A stretch of DNA of 64,000 nt from Polaromonas sp. SP1 (GTDB lineage: Bacteria; Pseudomonadota; Gammaproteobacteria; Burkholderiales; Burkholderiaceae_C), in NCBI RefSeq assembly GCF_003711205.1, contig NZ_CP031013.1, positions 124,001-188,000 of the forward strand, given 5' to 3'. Of this stretch, positions 35,367 to 43,963 are shown in pieces (position 1 is the stretch's first letter; each line of letters opens with the position of its first letter). The notes below the pieces were generated by a model, which made no database searches, had not been told where the DNA came from, and was given only the letters and a program-made list of their open reading frames with translations. The translations under genes and the position numbers were made by a program.

Positions 35367-36298
35367 GCTCAAGCACCACCGGGCTGGCCACGCCCGCCGC
35401 TATCGCAACGGCTCCCAAAAGCTGGGCCGCCGACTTCATCATGCTGGCGGCGATCTGGGGCTCGTCGTTTCTTTTCATGCGCATCAGCACGGTGGAGTTC
35501 GGCCCGCTGCCGACCGCCGCCGTGCGCGTGGGCATCGCCGCGCTCTTCCTGCTGCCCATCGTCTGGCTGCGCGGCCTGCTGCCTGATCTGAAGAAAAACT
35601 GGAAGAAGATTTTCCTCATCGGCATCCTCAATTCGGGCATTCCGTTTGCCTGCTTTTCGTTTGCGCTGCTGTCCATCACCACCGGGCTGTCGGCTATCCT
35701 CAATGCGACGGTGCCGATGTTTGGCGCGCTGATCGCCTGGCTGTGGCTCAAAGACAAACCCAATGCCTCGCGCATCCTGGGCCTCATCGTCGGCTTTGCC
35801 GGCGTGGCCATGCTGGCCTGGGACAAAGCCACCTTCAAGCCCGACGCCTCAGGCATCGCGCCCGGCTGGGCCGTGCTGGCCTGCCTGTTCGCCTGCATCT
35901 GCTACGGCATCTCGGCCAGCTACACCAAGCGCTACCTCACCGGCATGCCGCCGCTGGTGACGGCCGCCGGCAGCCAGATCGGCGCCACGCTGGGCCTGGC
36001 CTTGCCGGCCGCCTGGCTGTGGCCGGCGCATATGCCCAGTGTGAACGCCTGGCTGGCGCTGCTGGCCGTCGGCGTGGTCTGCACGGGCGTGGCCTACATC
36101 CTGTTTTTCCGCCTGATTGAAAACGCCGGCCCGCCGCGCGCGCTGTCGGTCACCTTCCTGGTGCCGGTGTTTGCCGTGATTTACGGCGTGCTCTTCCTGG
36201 GTGAGCACGTCACGGCGTGGATGATCATTTGCGCGGTGGTGATTGTCATCGGCACGGCGCTATCGACCGGGCTGCTCAAGCTGGGCCGCAAGGCCTGA
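35363..36298 (+). CDS. EamA/DMT family transporter
   Basis: 311-residue inner-membrane protein with ten hydrophobic helices and two EamA repeats (MLAAIWGSSFLFMRISTVEF in the first, VGVVCTGVAYILFFRLIENA in the second). Likely metabolite exporter; substrate unknown. I use the TTG at 35363, which overlaps the ogt TGA (TTGA) and has AGGAG nine bases upstream. An ATG at 35438 would cut into the first helix region. Confidence 0.85.
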   Translation: MSSSTTGLATPAAIATAPKSWAADFIMLAAIWGSSFLFMRISTVEFGPLPTAAVRVGIAALFLLPIVWLRGLLPDLKKNWKKIFLIGILNSGIPFACFSFALLSITTGLSAILNATVPMFGALIAWLWLKDKPNASRILGLIVGFAGVAMLAWDKATFKPDASGIAPGWAVLACLFACICYGISASYTKRYLTGMPPLVTAAGSQIGATLGLALPAAWLWPAHMPSVNAWLALLAVGVVCTGVAYILFFRLIENAGPPRALSVTFLVPVFAVIYGVLFLGEHVTAWMIICAVVIVIGTALSTGLLKLGRKA

Positions 36299-36306
36299 AC
36301 ACAGCG

Positions 36307-36477
36307 ATGACGTCGGCCCGCAAGACCAAGCTGAAGATCAAGCTGGCTGCGCCCAAGCCGCGCAACCCGCTAGTGGCGGCGGCGGTGCAGCGCAAGGCGG
36401 GTTCGCACCGCAAATCCGAAGCCAGCCTGCGCAAGAAAGAGAAGATGGCCTTGAAAAAGCAGCTGTTTCAGTTGTAA
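36307..36477 (+). CDS. Small basic conserved-type protein
   Basis: 56 residues, about a quarter Lys/Arg (TKLKIKLAAPKPRNPLVAAA, RKSEASLRKKEKMALKKQ). It follows the EamA gene by 8 bases. The KLKIKL..PRNPLVAAA..RKAG pattern looks like a short protein common in Burkholderiales, possibly RNA or ribosome associated, but I do not know its function. Confidence 0.6.
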   Translation: MTSARKTKLKIKLAAPKPRNPLVAAAVQRKAGSHRKSEASLRKKEKMALKKQLFQL

Positions 36478-36512
36478 TACGCGAACCGGTGCCGCCTGGC
36501 GTCAAGCCCATC

Positions 36513-36863
36513 ATGAAAACATACCTGCTCCCACTGTTCGGCATTTTGCTCGGAAGCGTGGCCGCTGTCTGGGTCTTCGCGGTATTGTTCAGCACGCCTG
36601 TGGCCAAAGTCTTTCCAGAGGCGGCGCTACCGCTGGGTCTTGCAGCCGCGGCATCCTTCGCTCTGGCCAGGATGGAGCCCGGGAAATGGAAGCTGCTGGC
36701 AGGTTCGGTCGCCCTTCCCACCGTGCTCCTGGCCGCCCTGCTGCTCATCGCCTTGTGGACGGAAGGCCGGGGTGATTGGGGTTGGGCTGTGGTCGCCGGT
36801 GCAGTGCTGGCCGTTTGCATGGCTTCAGGCTGGCTTGCGCGGGTGAAGAACCAGCGGGTCTAA
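36513..36863 (+). CDS. Hypothetical membrane protein
   Basis: 116 residues with four hydrophobic segments (LLPLFGILLGSVAAVWVFAV; AALPLGLAAAASFALA; LAGSVALPTVLLAALLLIAL; WAVVAGAVLAVCMASGWLA). No family recognised. ATG at 36513, 35 bases after the small basic protein. It converges with the DUF1345 gene. Confidence 0.55.
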   Translation: MKTYLLPLFGILLGSVAAVWVFAVLFSTPVAKVFPEAALPLGLAAAASFALARMEPGKWKLLAGSVALPTVLLAALLLIALWTEGRGDWGWAVVAGAVLAVCMASGWLARVKNQRV

Positions 36864-36885
36864 CCTGTGGTTCGAGCAGCTCACC

Positions 36886-37545
36886 CTACTGCAACGACCC
36901 CGCCACCACATTGATGCTGAGCGCCAGGATCAGCATGTTGAAACCGAAGGACAGCACGCTGTGGATCAAGGTCAGCCGGCGCATTTCGCGTGAGGTGACT
37001 TGCACGTCTGAGACCTGCGATGTCATGCCGACCACGTGGGCGTAGTAGAGAAAGTCAAAGTAGTCCGGATCCAGCCCGCCGGGAAACTGCAGGCCGGGGC
37101 CGTCGGGCTCTTTTTGCTTTTCTTCAAAGTAGTAGCGGTGCGCATAACGAAACGCAAAAATCGTCTGGATAAACAGCCACGAGGCGGCCAGCGCCGCGAT
37201 GGCGAGGGCGATGTGCAGGGTGCGCTCCATGCCGGACAGGCTGCGTGACTGCTGCATGGTGACGGTGATGGCGGCCACACAGGCCATGGTGGCCAGCAGC
37301 ATCAGCAAAAAGAGCACCACGCTGGGTTCGTCTTGTGCCTGTGCGCGTTCGCGTGTGCGTTTGGCGTCAAAGCGCACGCACAGCCACCAGGCCAGCCCCA
37401 GGTAAATCCCCACCCCGACACACCAGCCCAGCAGGCCGCGAAATTGCCATACAGTGGGCAGCGGCAGTGCCGCGGCGGCAAGCCCGGCGACCAAGCCGGC
37501 GATGAGGCGCTGGGGCGCGCTGGTTTCGGAGAGGTGTTTGCGCAT
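36886..37545 (-). CDS. DUF1345 family membrane protein
   Basis: 219-residue integral membrane protein. The C-terminal part is typical DUF1345: FRYAHRYYFEEKQ, LDPDYFDFLYYAHVVGMTSQ, SDVQVTSREMRRLTLIHSVL, then the last helix NMLILALSINVVAG. About five membrane helices. Function unknown. Start is the ATG at 37545; the upstream frame crosses the dipZ control region and is not protein-like. Confidence 0.85.
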   Translation of the reverse strand: MRKHLSETSAPQRLIAGLVAGLAAAALPLPTVWQFRGLLGWCVGVGIYLGLAWWLCVRFDAKRTRERAQAQDEPSVVLFLLMLLATMACVAAITVTMQQSRSLSGMERTLHIALAIAALAASWLFIQTIFAFRYAHRYYFEEKQKEPDGPGLQFPGGLDPDYFDFLYYAHVVGMTSQVSDVQVTSREMRRLTLIHSVLSFGFNMLILALSINVVAGSLQ

Positions 37546-37614
37546 GAGGCATTGTGAGGCCGAGCCGCCCCGTTCTTCAAGCCATGGATGCCGGTTAGCC
37601 ATTCGGCCGGGTTT

Positions 37615-37648
37615 TGTATGGCTTTGTATCTGGCCCGTACGGGGATAC
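37615..37648 (+). promoter_or_regulatory. Shared operator upstream of dipZ
   Basis: TGTAT (37615-37619), N5, TGTATC (37625-37630), N13, GATAC (37644-37648). The same layout with identical spacing occurs upstream of the redoxin gene at 43613-43646. Direct repeats one helical turn apart suit an OmpR-family regulator such as the one at 42125-42862. Confidence 0.6.
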
Positions 37649-37774
37649 AGCCGCATGCGAAGAGGCCCCGCCCGCGACACAGCGGCGATACGAAGCGGCG
37701 GTTCAATCACGGAAGCCATCACCGGCATTGATGAACCCCTGCGAGCCCTAACCAAGCTTCACCCGAGACAGACC

Positions 37775-39568
37775 ATGACCCTCCTGATCCTTGCCTTCCT
37801 GGGCGGCGTGCTCACCATCGTGAGCCCCTGCATTCTTCCTGTGCTGCCCTTTGTGCTGGCGCGTGCCGGCAAGCCTTTTTTGAAAAACGGTTTGCCGATG
37901 CTGTTGGGCATGGCGCTGGCCTTCACTGGCGTGGCCACGCTGGCGGCTGTGGGTGGCGGCTGGGCTGTTGAGGCCAATGAATACGGTCGGATCGCCGCGC
38001 TGGCGCTGCTGGCCGTGTTTGCCTTGACGCTGATGTTTCCCGCGCTGGCCGATCGCCTGGCGCGCCCGCTGGTGGCGCTGGGCGCACGCATCGCGGCCTC
38101 CGGCGACGGCGGTGCGCTCAAGGACCACGCCTTTGCTTCGTCGCTGTTGCTGGGTGCCGCCACCGGCCTGCTGTGGGCGCCCTGCGCGGGGCCGGTGCTG
38201 GGCCTGATCTTTACCGGTGCGGCCATCCAGGGCGCGAACGTCGGCAGTTCGCTCTTGTTGCTGGCTTATGCGGGCGGCGCGGCGACTTCGCTGGCGCTGG
38301 CATTGGGAGTGGGCGGGCGGGTTGCGGCGTTGATGCGGCGCTCGCTCGGCGCCAGCCAATGGGCGCGGCGCGGCATGGGGGCGGCGGTGCTGGCCGGTGT
38401 GGCCTTGATTGCCACGGGCCTGGACACGGGGCTGCTGAGCCAGCTGTCGTTGAGCAGCACTTCCCGGATCGAGCAGAAACTGATCGACACCCTGAAGCCG
38501 GAGGGGATGCATCCGGCCGGTGTGGAGGCTGACGCACCTTCACCCGAAGCGCAAGCCATGCCTCTTGTTCCGGCAAAGTCAGACGTCCCGGCCGCGCCCG
38601 TAGCCAGCCACGACCAAACCTTCGCCCCGCTTGCCGGTGCCACCGGGTGGATCAACTCACCCGCCCTGTCCGCCGCCGACCTGCGCGGCAAGGTGGTGCT
38701 AGTCGATTTCTGGACGTATTCGTGCATCAACTGCCTGCGCACGCTGCCCTTTATCAAGGCCTGGGCCGACAAGTACAAGGATGCCGGCCTGGTGGTGGTC
38801 GGTGTGCACTCGCCGGAGTTTGCGTTTGAAAAGAGCCCGGACAACGTGCGCAAGGCCGTGAAGGACTTGGGGCTCACCTACCCGGTAGCCATCGACAGCA
38901 ACCATGCCATCTGGCGCGGCTTTCACAACCGGGCCTGGCCGGCGCTGTATTTCATCGATGCGCAAGGCAAGGTCAGGGACCAGCTGCTGGGTGAAGGGCG
39001 TTACCAGGAATCGGAGCGGCTGATCCAGAAACTGCTGGCGGAGAATGGCAAAACCACCGGCGCCGGCGGCTTCGTCAACGCGCAGGGCGAAGGCACACAG
39101 GCCGCGCCCGGCAGTGACGCGCAATCCGGCGAAACCTATGTGGGCTATGAGCGCGCGGCGGGTTTTGTGGCCGCGGGCGGCTTGCAGCCCGACCGGCAGC
39201 ACCGCTACGAGAGCGCCAACAGCCTGCGATTGAACCAGTGGACGCTGGGCGGCGATTGGGCCGTGGAGGCCGAGCGCGCCGTTGCGGTGCGCGCGGGCGC
39301 GCGCCTGGCCTATCGCTTTCACGCACGCGACTTGCACCTCGTGCTGGGGCGTGAGGCCGGCGCCGGCCCGGTGCGTTTTCGCATCCTGGTCGACGGCAAG
39401 CCACCCTTGAAGGAACACGGCACGGACGTTGCCGCCGACGGCAGCGGCGTGATTGACGCACACCGGCTGTACCAGCTGGTGAGGCAACCGGCTTCGGCGC
39501 AAGAGCGCCTGTTTGAGATCGAGTTCCTCGACCCCGGCGCGCAGGTGTATGCCTTCACGTTCGGTTGA
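37775..39568 (+). CDS. DipZ-like thiol-redox protein (CcdA domain, thioredoxin, C-terminal jelly-roll)
   Basis: 597-residue inner-membrane protein. Residues 1-235 form a CcdA/DsbD-type core with its two Cys (IVSPCILPVLPF and LWAPCAGPVLGL) that carry electrons across the membrane. Residues about 275-440 form a periplasmic thioredoxin domain with CINC (C317, C320) in VDFWTYSCINCLRTL. The last 150 residues are the DipZ C-terminal beta domain. It would feed reducing power to periplasmic repair enzymes. The start is the ATG at 37775; the 107 upstream codons run through the control region. Confidence 0.9.
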   Translation: MTLLILAFLGGVLTIVSPCILPVLPFVLARAGKPFLKNGLPMLLGMALAFTGVATLAAVGGGWAVEANEYGRIAALALLAVFALTLMFPALADRLARPLVALGARIAASGDGGALKDHAFASSLLLGAATGLLWAPCAGPVLGLIFTGAAIQGANVGSSLLLLAYAGGAATSLALALGVGGRVAALMRRSLGASQWARRGMGAAVLAGVALIATGLDTGLLSQLSLSSTSRIEQKLIDTLKPEGMHPAGVEADAPSPEAQAMPLVPAKSDVPAAPVASHDQTFAPLAGATGWINSPALSAADLRGKVVLVDFWTYSCINCLRTLPFIKAWADKYKDAGLVVVGVHSPEFAFEKSPDNVRKAVKDLGLTYPVAIDSNHAIWRGFHNRAWPALYFIDAQGKVRDQLLGEGRYQESERLIQKLLAENGKTTGAGGFVNAQGEGTQAAPGSDAQSGETYVGYERAAGFVAAGGLQPDRQHRYESANSLRLNQWTLGGDWAVEAERAVAVRAGARLAYRFHARDLHLVLGREAGAGPVRFRILVDGKPPLKEHGTDVAADGSGVIDAHRLYQLVRQPASAQERLFEIEFLDPGAQVYAFTFG

Positions 39569-39634
39569 TCCGGTTGATCCGCTTCATCAACATCATCAAC
39601 ACCCGCAATACCCGCAACGACACAGGAACACCCC

Positions 39635-39754
39635 ATGAAAAAAATCTGGTTCGCGTTGACTTTCTTCCTGGGCGGCTTTGCGCATGAGTTGCGCAACCCG
39701 GTGAGCTGCCAATGCATCAGTTCCAGGCCCTCAGTGGTCTGGCGCCGCCGCTGA
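39635..39754 (+). pseudogene. Signal-peptide remnant of a lost gene downstream of dipZ
   Basis: The ATG at 39635, with AGGAA before it, opens a 39-codon frame: MKKIWFALTFFLGGFAHEL is a convincing signal peptide start, then the frame turns into Arg/Ser-rich sequence and stops at 39754. Genes after dipZ are often exported methionine sulfoxide reductases, so this may be the stub of one. The rest of the 384-base gap 39569-39952 contains no gene, only the ohr upstream region. It could equally be a real micro-protein. Confidence 0.3.
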
Positions 39755-39952
39755 GCCGCCGGGCGCCGGGGAGATTTGTACCGCAGTGTGTCTGGCCGCC
39801 GGGTGCGTACAGAACATTGCGTTGCCGGAACACCTGGGACACGCCGGCCCGATGTAATTCATCTGTGTTTTGTGAAGACCCGTGGATTTCTCCAAAGTAC
39901 TTTCCAAAAAACGCATTTTTTTCGTCCCTTCAACTTTTCAAAGGAACTCACC

Positions 39953-40378
39953 ATGACTGCCATCAACACCCTCGACAAAGTTCTCTACACCGGCAAGACC
40001 CACACCCTGGGAGGCCGCAACGGGGAATCCCGCAGCTCTGACGGGAGGCTGGACATCAAGCTCTCTCCACCCGGCAGTGCGGGCCAGGGCACCAACCCCG
40101 AACAGTTGTTTGCCGCCGGCTGGTCGGCCTGCTTTATCGGTGCCATGGGCCGCGCTGCCAATGCGCAGAAAGTCACCTTGCCTGCAAACCTGTCGGTCGA
40201 CGCGGAAGTGGACCTGGGCACGGCCGGCGATGCCTTCTTTTTGCAAGCGCGCCTGAATGTCAGCCTTCCGGGCCTGGACAGCGCCACGGCCCGCGCCATC
40301 GTGGATGCCGCCCATCAGCTGTGCCCTTACTCCAAAGCCACACGCGGCAACATCGACGTCGAGATCAACGTGGTCTGA
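39953..40378 (+). CDS. ohr: Organic hydroperoxide resistance protein Ohr
   Basis: 141-residue peroxidase of the OsmC/Ohr family reducing organic and fatty-acid hydroperoxides. The two redox Cys are C60 in AAGWSACFIGAM and C124 in HQLCPYSKATRGN, both in Ohr rather than OsmC context. Start is the ATG at 39953 with AAGGA upstream. No OhrR gene is adjacent. Confidence 0.93.
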   Translation: MTAINTLDKVLYTGKTHTLGGRNGESRSSDGRLDIKLSPPGSAGQGTNPEQLFAAGWSACFIGAMGRAANAQKVTLPANLSVDAEVDLGTAGDAFFLQARLNVSLPGLDSATARAIVDAAHQLCPYSKATRGNIDVEINVV

Positions 40379-40466
40379 GTTCGCGCAAGACTAAAGCCCG
40401 CCTGCCCTTTTTGACGGAGCAGATGGGCTTTTGCGATTCAACAGCGTGCCATTCCGCGTTTATGCA

Positions 40467-40527
40467 TCAAATCGGCCTCCAGCCCAAGCATCACGCGCAT
40501 TAGCAGCTACTAATTTCATAGCAAATG
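40467..40527 (+). repeat. Palindromic element, intergenic copy D
   Basis: cGGCctccAGCCCa, 20 bases, then AGCTActaatttcaTAGC. First of three repeats in the 421-base gap 40379-40799, which contains no gene. Confidence 0.7.
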
Positions 40528-40587
40528 CGGCCGCGACATCAACAGGCGACTTTGCATGGCGATGATTTTCCCCGCATTCATCTATGT

Positions 40588-40636
40588 CATCTGCGTCATC
40601 TGTGGATATGGTTTTTATCCGCAGATTGCGCAGATG
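40588..40636. repeat. Long hairpin with 21-base arms
   Basis: Left arm CATCTGCGTCATCTGTGGATA split as 40588-40608; right arm 40616-40636 is its reverse complement at 18 of 21 positions, with a 7-base loop. CATCTGCG..ATCTGyGGATA units resemble interspersed palindromes known in other bacteria. Confidence 0.6.
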
Positions 40637-40685
40637 AACCCAGATTGAAGCCAGGACCTGAAGGCTGCGCGACTGATTTTCACCC

Positions 40686-40786
40686 CCGTTCGGGCTGACC
40701 CTTCGACAGGCTCAGGACAGGGAAGCCTTGCGGCGTATCGAAGCCGCTGCTCGGTGCTGGCCCTTCGATACCTCAGGGCGAACGGA
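40686..40786 (-). repeat. Dispersed cgttcgccctgag/tcgaaggg repeat, reverse copy
   Basis: Reverse complement of the block at 31308-31403: cgttcgccctgaggtatcga, gcttcgatacgcc, and ctgagcctgtcgaagggtca in order on the minus strand. It ends 14 bases before the histidine kinase stop codon. Confidence 0.8.
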
Positions 40787-40799
40787 TCAGTCCTACCGC

Positions 40800-42128
40800 T
40801 CAAGTCCCGAAAGAGGACGGAATGACCAGCCGTGCCGCCAGCCCCCCGCCGGGCCGGTTGGCCAGGCTGAGCCGCGCGCCTATGGAAGACGCCAGTTGCT
40901 GCGCGATCGCCAGGCCCAGGCCGGTGCCGCCTGTTTCGCGGTTCCTGGAGTTTTCTACGCGGTAAAAGGGTTGCAGCACCGCCTGAAGTTCGGCTTCGGG
41001 GATGCCGGGCCCGCGATCCAGCACGCAGATTTCGATCTCGCCCGGCGCGTTGGTTTGCACTGTTAACTCGACCTCTTGCCCGAACTTGAGCGCGTTGTCG
41101 GTCAGGTTGGTCAGGATGCGCCGCATCGCCAGCGGACGGCTCATCACGGGGCGCCCAACCTGCCCGCTCACGCGTACCGGTTTGCCGGCGTCTTCGTAAT
41201 CGCAGCGCAAGGTGTCCAGCAAGGCATCAAGGTCCACCCGGCGCGGGTTCTCGTCGGCGCCGTGCAGGCTGCGCGCATAGGTCAAGGCCTCGCGCACCAG
41301 GGCCACCATCTCGTCCAGGTCATGCTGAAGTTTGCCGCGCTGCTCTTCGTCATCCATCAAGTCGGTGCGCAGCCGCATGCGCGTGATGGGCGTCTGCAGG
41401 TCGTGCGAGATCGCGGCCAGGATTTGCGTGCGCTCCGTCAGGTAGCCGGCGATGCGCTGCTGCATGGCGTTGAACGCGGTGGAGGCGCGCGCGACTTCGG
41501 TGGGGCCGCTTTCGGGCAAGGCCGTGCCCTTGAGGTCGGGGCCCAGCGCATCGGCCGCGTTGGCAAGTTGCCGCAGCGGCTGGGTGGCAATGCGCACCGC
41601 AAAGAAGGCGCAGACCGCCAGCAGCGAGAGCTGCAGCAACAGCAGCGCCGGCAACCACGGGGAGGTCGGCATGGCGGCGGCCCAGAGGTTGATGGTCAAG
41701 GGCGCGCCGTCGCTGAGCCGCAGATGGATGTGCACGCGTTTCGGGTCACCGGGAATCGAATTGACCGTGACCTTGTAGCGCGGGTCGACGGCGTTGGCGA
41801 TTGAGGCGCTGACCCGCTCGGCGATTTCGTTGTCGGTGCCCTGTTCGGTGACGCCCTCATCCAGCTGGTAGCGGTAGTTTTTGCGGTCTATCAGGGGCAG
41901 CCAGGCAGCACGTTCGGCCGCTGGCACCCTGTCCAGGATGGCGACGGAACTGGTGATGTCTTTTTCCAGGTTGTCCAGCATCAGGTCTCGGCCTACCAGG
42001 CCCCGCTCGTACATCACCAGCAGATAAGACATGGCCTGGGCGGCGAGGATGCCCAGGAGCAGGATCAGCATCAGGCGCGAAAACAGGCTTTTGGGCCAGC
42101 GCAGCCACGCTCTCGAAGGCACGGTCAT
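40800..42128 (-). CDS. Sensor histidine kinase
   Basis: 442-residue membrane kinase. Helix near residues 16-36, a periplasmic sensor of about 120 residues, second helix (LPALLLLQLSLLAVCAFFAV), HAMP (VRIATQPLRQLANAADALG), then H-box AISHDLQTPITRMR, N-box ILTNLTDNALKFG and ATP motifs DRGPGIPE and GGTGLGLAIAQQL. EnvZ-like domain order. It overlaps the regulator by ATGA, so both are made together. The signal is unknown, but the redoxin gene in front suggests a redox or chlorine-type stress. Confidence 0.92.
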   Translation of the reverse strand: MTVPSRAWLRWPKSLFSRLMLILLLGILAAQAMSYLLVMYERGLVGRDLMLDNLEKDITSSVAILDRVPAAERAAWLPLIDRKNYRYQLDEGVTEQGTDNEIAERVSASIANAVDPRYKVTVNSIPGDPKRVHIHLRLSDGAPLTINLWAAAMPTSPWLPALLLLQLSLLAVCAFFAVRIATQPLRQLANAADALGPDLKGTALPESGPTEVARASTAFNAMQQRIAGYLTERTQILAAISHDLQTPITRMRLRTDLMDDEEQRGKLQHDLDEMVALVREALTYARSLHGADENPRRVDLDALLDTLRCDYEDAGKPVRVSGQVGRPVMSRPLAMRRILTNLTDNALKFGQEVELTVQTNAPGEIEICVLDRGPGIPEAELQAVLQPFYRVENSRNRETGGTGLGLAIAQQLASSIGARLSLANRPGGGLAARLVIPSSFGT

Positions 42129-42862
42129 GCGGCCTCCGGCCGGGCCTGGACGGCGACCGAGAACACATAACCTTCGCTGCGCACAGTCTTGATATAACGC
42201 GGCTCGCGTGCTTCATCCTGCAGGCGCTGGCGCAGGCGGCTCACCAGCAAATCGATGGAGCGCTCGAACAGTTCGGCATCGCGCCCCTGCGTGAGGTTGA
42301 GCAACTGGTCGCGGTTGAGGACGCGCTGCGGGTGGTCCAGGAACACGCGCAGCAGGCGGTACTCGGCGCCGCTCAGGGACACCAGCGTGCCGCTGGCGTC
42401 GATCAGATGGCGCCCGGTGGTGTCGAGCTGCCAGTCGCCGAAGGAGATCAGGTTGGAGGGCTCTTCCACCTGCAGGTTGGGCGGCAGCATGCGGGTGCGT
42501 CGCAACACCGAGCGGATGCGCGCCAGCAACTCACGCGCCGCGAAAGGTTTGGCCAGGTAATCGTCGGCGCCCATCTCCAGACCGAGGATGCGGTCGGCCT
42601 CTTCGTTGCGCGCGGTGAGCATCAGGATGGGAATGGCCTTGAATTTGCCGGCACGCAAATCCCTGCACAAAGTCAGGCCGTCCTCGCCGGGCAGCATCAA
42701 ATCGAGCACGATCAGGTCGACGGCCACGTTCTCCAGCGCCGCACGCATGTGGCGGCCGGACTCCACCTTGGTCACGCGCAGGCCGTTTTTTTCCAGGTAG
42801 CTGCCCAGCAGTTCCCTGATCTCACGGTCATCGTCGACGATAAGGATGTGGTCTGGCTGCAT
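42125..42862 (-). CDS. OmpR-family response regulator
   Basis: 245 residues: receiver domain with phospho-acceptor D54 (IVLDLMLPGEDG), acidic pair in ILIVDDDRE and Lys in GADDYLAKPF; then an OmpR-type winged helix (VSLSGAEYRLLRVFLDHPQR, RSIDLLVSRLRQRL, IKTVRSEGYVF). Start chosen at the ATG at 42862 behind AGGA. It follows the redoxin gene by 76 bases and overlaps the kinase. Confidence 0.92.
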   Translation of the reverse strand: MQPDHILIVDDDREIRELLGSYLEKNGLRVTKVESGRHMRAALENVAVDLIVLDLMLPGEDGLTLCRDLRAGKFKAIPILMLTARNEEADRILGLEMGADDYLAKPFAARELLARIRSVLRRTRMLPPNLQVEEPSNLISFGDWQLDTTGRHLIDASGTLVSLSGAEYRLLRVFLDHPQRVLNRDQLLNLTQGRDAELFERSIDLLVSRLRQRLQDEAREPRYIKTVRSEGYVFSVAVQARPEAA

Positions 42863-42938
42863 GCGTGGGTCCTGGGTGAATCGTGATTCCGGCATTTTGC
42901 ACTTCGGCTCCGGCAAAGCGCTGCTGCGCTCATTGTGC

Positions 42939-43457
42939 TTACTGGGCCAGCAGCGCCTGGATGGTTTTTTCGGTTTCCTGGTAGCGCCCCTCGCCAAAGT
43001 GGCTGTAAACGATCACCCCCTTCTTGTCGATCAGGTAAATCGCCGGCCAGTAGTTGTTGTTGAAGGCGCGCCAGGTTGAATAACTGTTGTCCTGGGCCAC
43101 GGCATGCTTGATGCCCAGGCGCTCGATGGCGGACTGCACGTTTTTGGTCGACTTCTCGTAGGCAAATTCGGGCGTGTGAACGCCGACCGTGACCAGGCCC
43201 TTGTCTTTGTACTTCTCATGCCAGGACTTCACGGCTGGCAGGTGGTTGAGGCAGTTGATGCAGGTGTAGGTCCAGAAATCCACCAGCACCACTTTGCCCT
43301 GCTGATCGGCCATGCGCAGCGGCGCGGAGTTCAGCCATTGGTCGATGCCGGCGAATTCCGGCGCGATTGCCGGCGCGCGGCCCAGCGGCAACGCCGATGC
43401 GTAAGGCGTTGCGCATACCGCAGCCGCAGCGGCCATAAATTGACGACGGGAGTTCAT
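42939..43457 (-). CDS. Exported thioredoxin-like redoxin, DipZ-type
   Basis: 172 residues. MNSRRQFMAAAAAVCATPYA is a signal peptide with a twin-arginine-like start (SRRQFM). The thioredoxin domain has CINC (C66, C69) in VDFWTYTCINCLNHL, closely parallel to the thioredoxin part of the DipZ-like protein, including GVHTPEFAYEKS against GVHSPEFAFEKS. It is first in a redoxin-regulator-kinase operon. DipZ could keep it reduced in the periplasm. Confidence 0.88.
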   Translation of the reverse strand: MNSRRQFMAAAAAVCATPYASALPLGRAPAIAPEFAGIDQWLNSAPLRMADQQGKVVLVDFWTYTCINCLNHLPAVKSWHEKYKDKGLVTVGVHTPEFAYEKSTKNVQSAIERLGIKHAVAQDNSYSTWRAFNNNYWPAIYLIDKKGVIVYSHFGEGRYQETEKTIQALLAQ

Positions 43458-43612
43458 GGTCAGTCCTTCGAAAAGAGTGAAAACGCAGCGGCACCAAAAG
43501 GCGTAGCCACCGGGATACAGGCCATGACACGGAGAGCCGCAACCTGATGGACGTATTGGAAGGCGGCCGGGTATCACCCGTGTGTCCTGCAGCGGCCCAT
43601 GCGTAATCCGGG

Positions 43613-43646
43613 GTATCACGCACGCACGTGGATACAGTGGAATACA
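43613..43646 (-). promoter_or_regulatory. Shared operator upstream of the redoxin operon
   Basis: Minus strand: TGTAT (43646-43642), N5, TGTATC (43636-43631), N13, GATAC (43617-43613), the same spacing as upstream of dipZ. The 326-base gap 43458-43783 holds this site, an additional gtatcaccc at 43571-43579 and the tRNA terminator; nothing else is seen. Confidence 0.6.
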
Positions 43647-43734
43647 AAAATGGGCAGCCCCAAGCCAATGCGCCGCGGCTGGGCGGCGGGCGGGAATGAG
43701 GGCGGGAGAGGGAATGAGGGAGCTGAGCGGGGAG

Positions 43735-43777
43735 CCAAAAAAGGAAAAGGGCCTGCAAGAAAACTTGCAAGCCCTTT
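43735..43777 (-). terminator. Terminator of the tRNA cluster
   Basis: On the minus strand: AAAGGGCTTGCAAG, loop tttt, CTTGCAGGCCCTTT, then TTCCTTTTTT. The 14-base arms have one mismatch. It lies 7 bases after the tRNA-Asp CCA end. Confidence 0.8.
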
Positions 43778-43783
43778 CGGATT

Positions 43784-43860
43784 TGGCGGAGTGGACGGGA
43801 CTCGAACCCGCGACCCCCGGCGTGACAGGCCGGTATTCTAACCAACTGAACTACCACTCC
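43784..43860 (-). tRNA. tRNA-Asp (GTC)
   Basis: 77-base tRNA: acceptor GGAGTGG pairs with CCACTCC, discriminator G, CCA encoded. Anticodon arm has loop CTGTCAC with anticodon GTC; T-arm GTTCGAGTCC. Last in the Ala-Glu-Asp cluster. Confidence 0.95.
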
Positions 43861-43963
43861 TGGTAGCGACAACATTCGCTCTTTCGAGCCAAGTCACCTG
43901 CCCTTGCGGGCCGGCGGTTGTCAACTTGCGCCTTGGGCATCACGCGCTGGGCGTGATGAATGC

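Noticed and set aside
37454..37774. 107-codon N-terminal extension of the DipZ-like protein
   Set aside because: It crosses the shared operator, and the CcdA domain begins immediately after the ATG at 37775.
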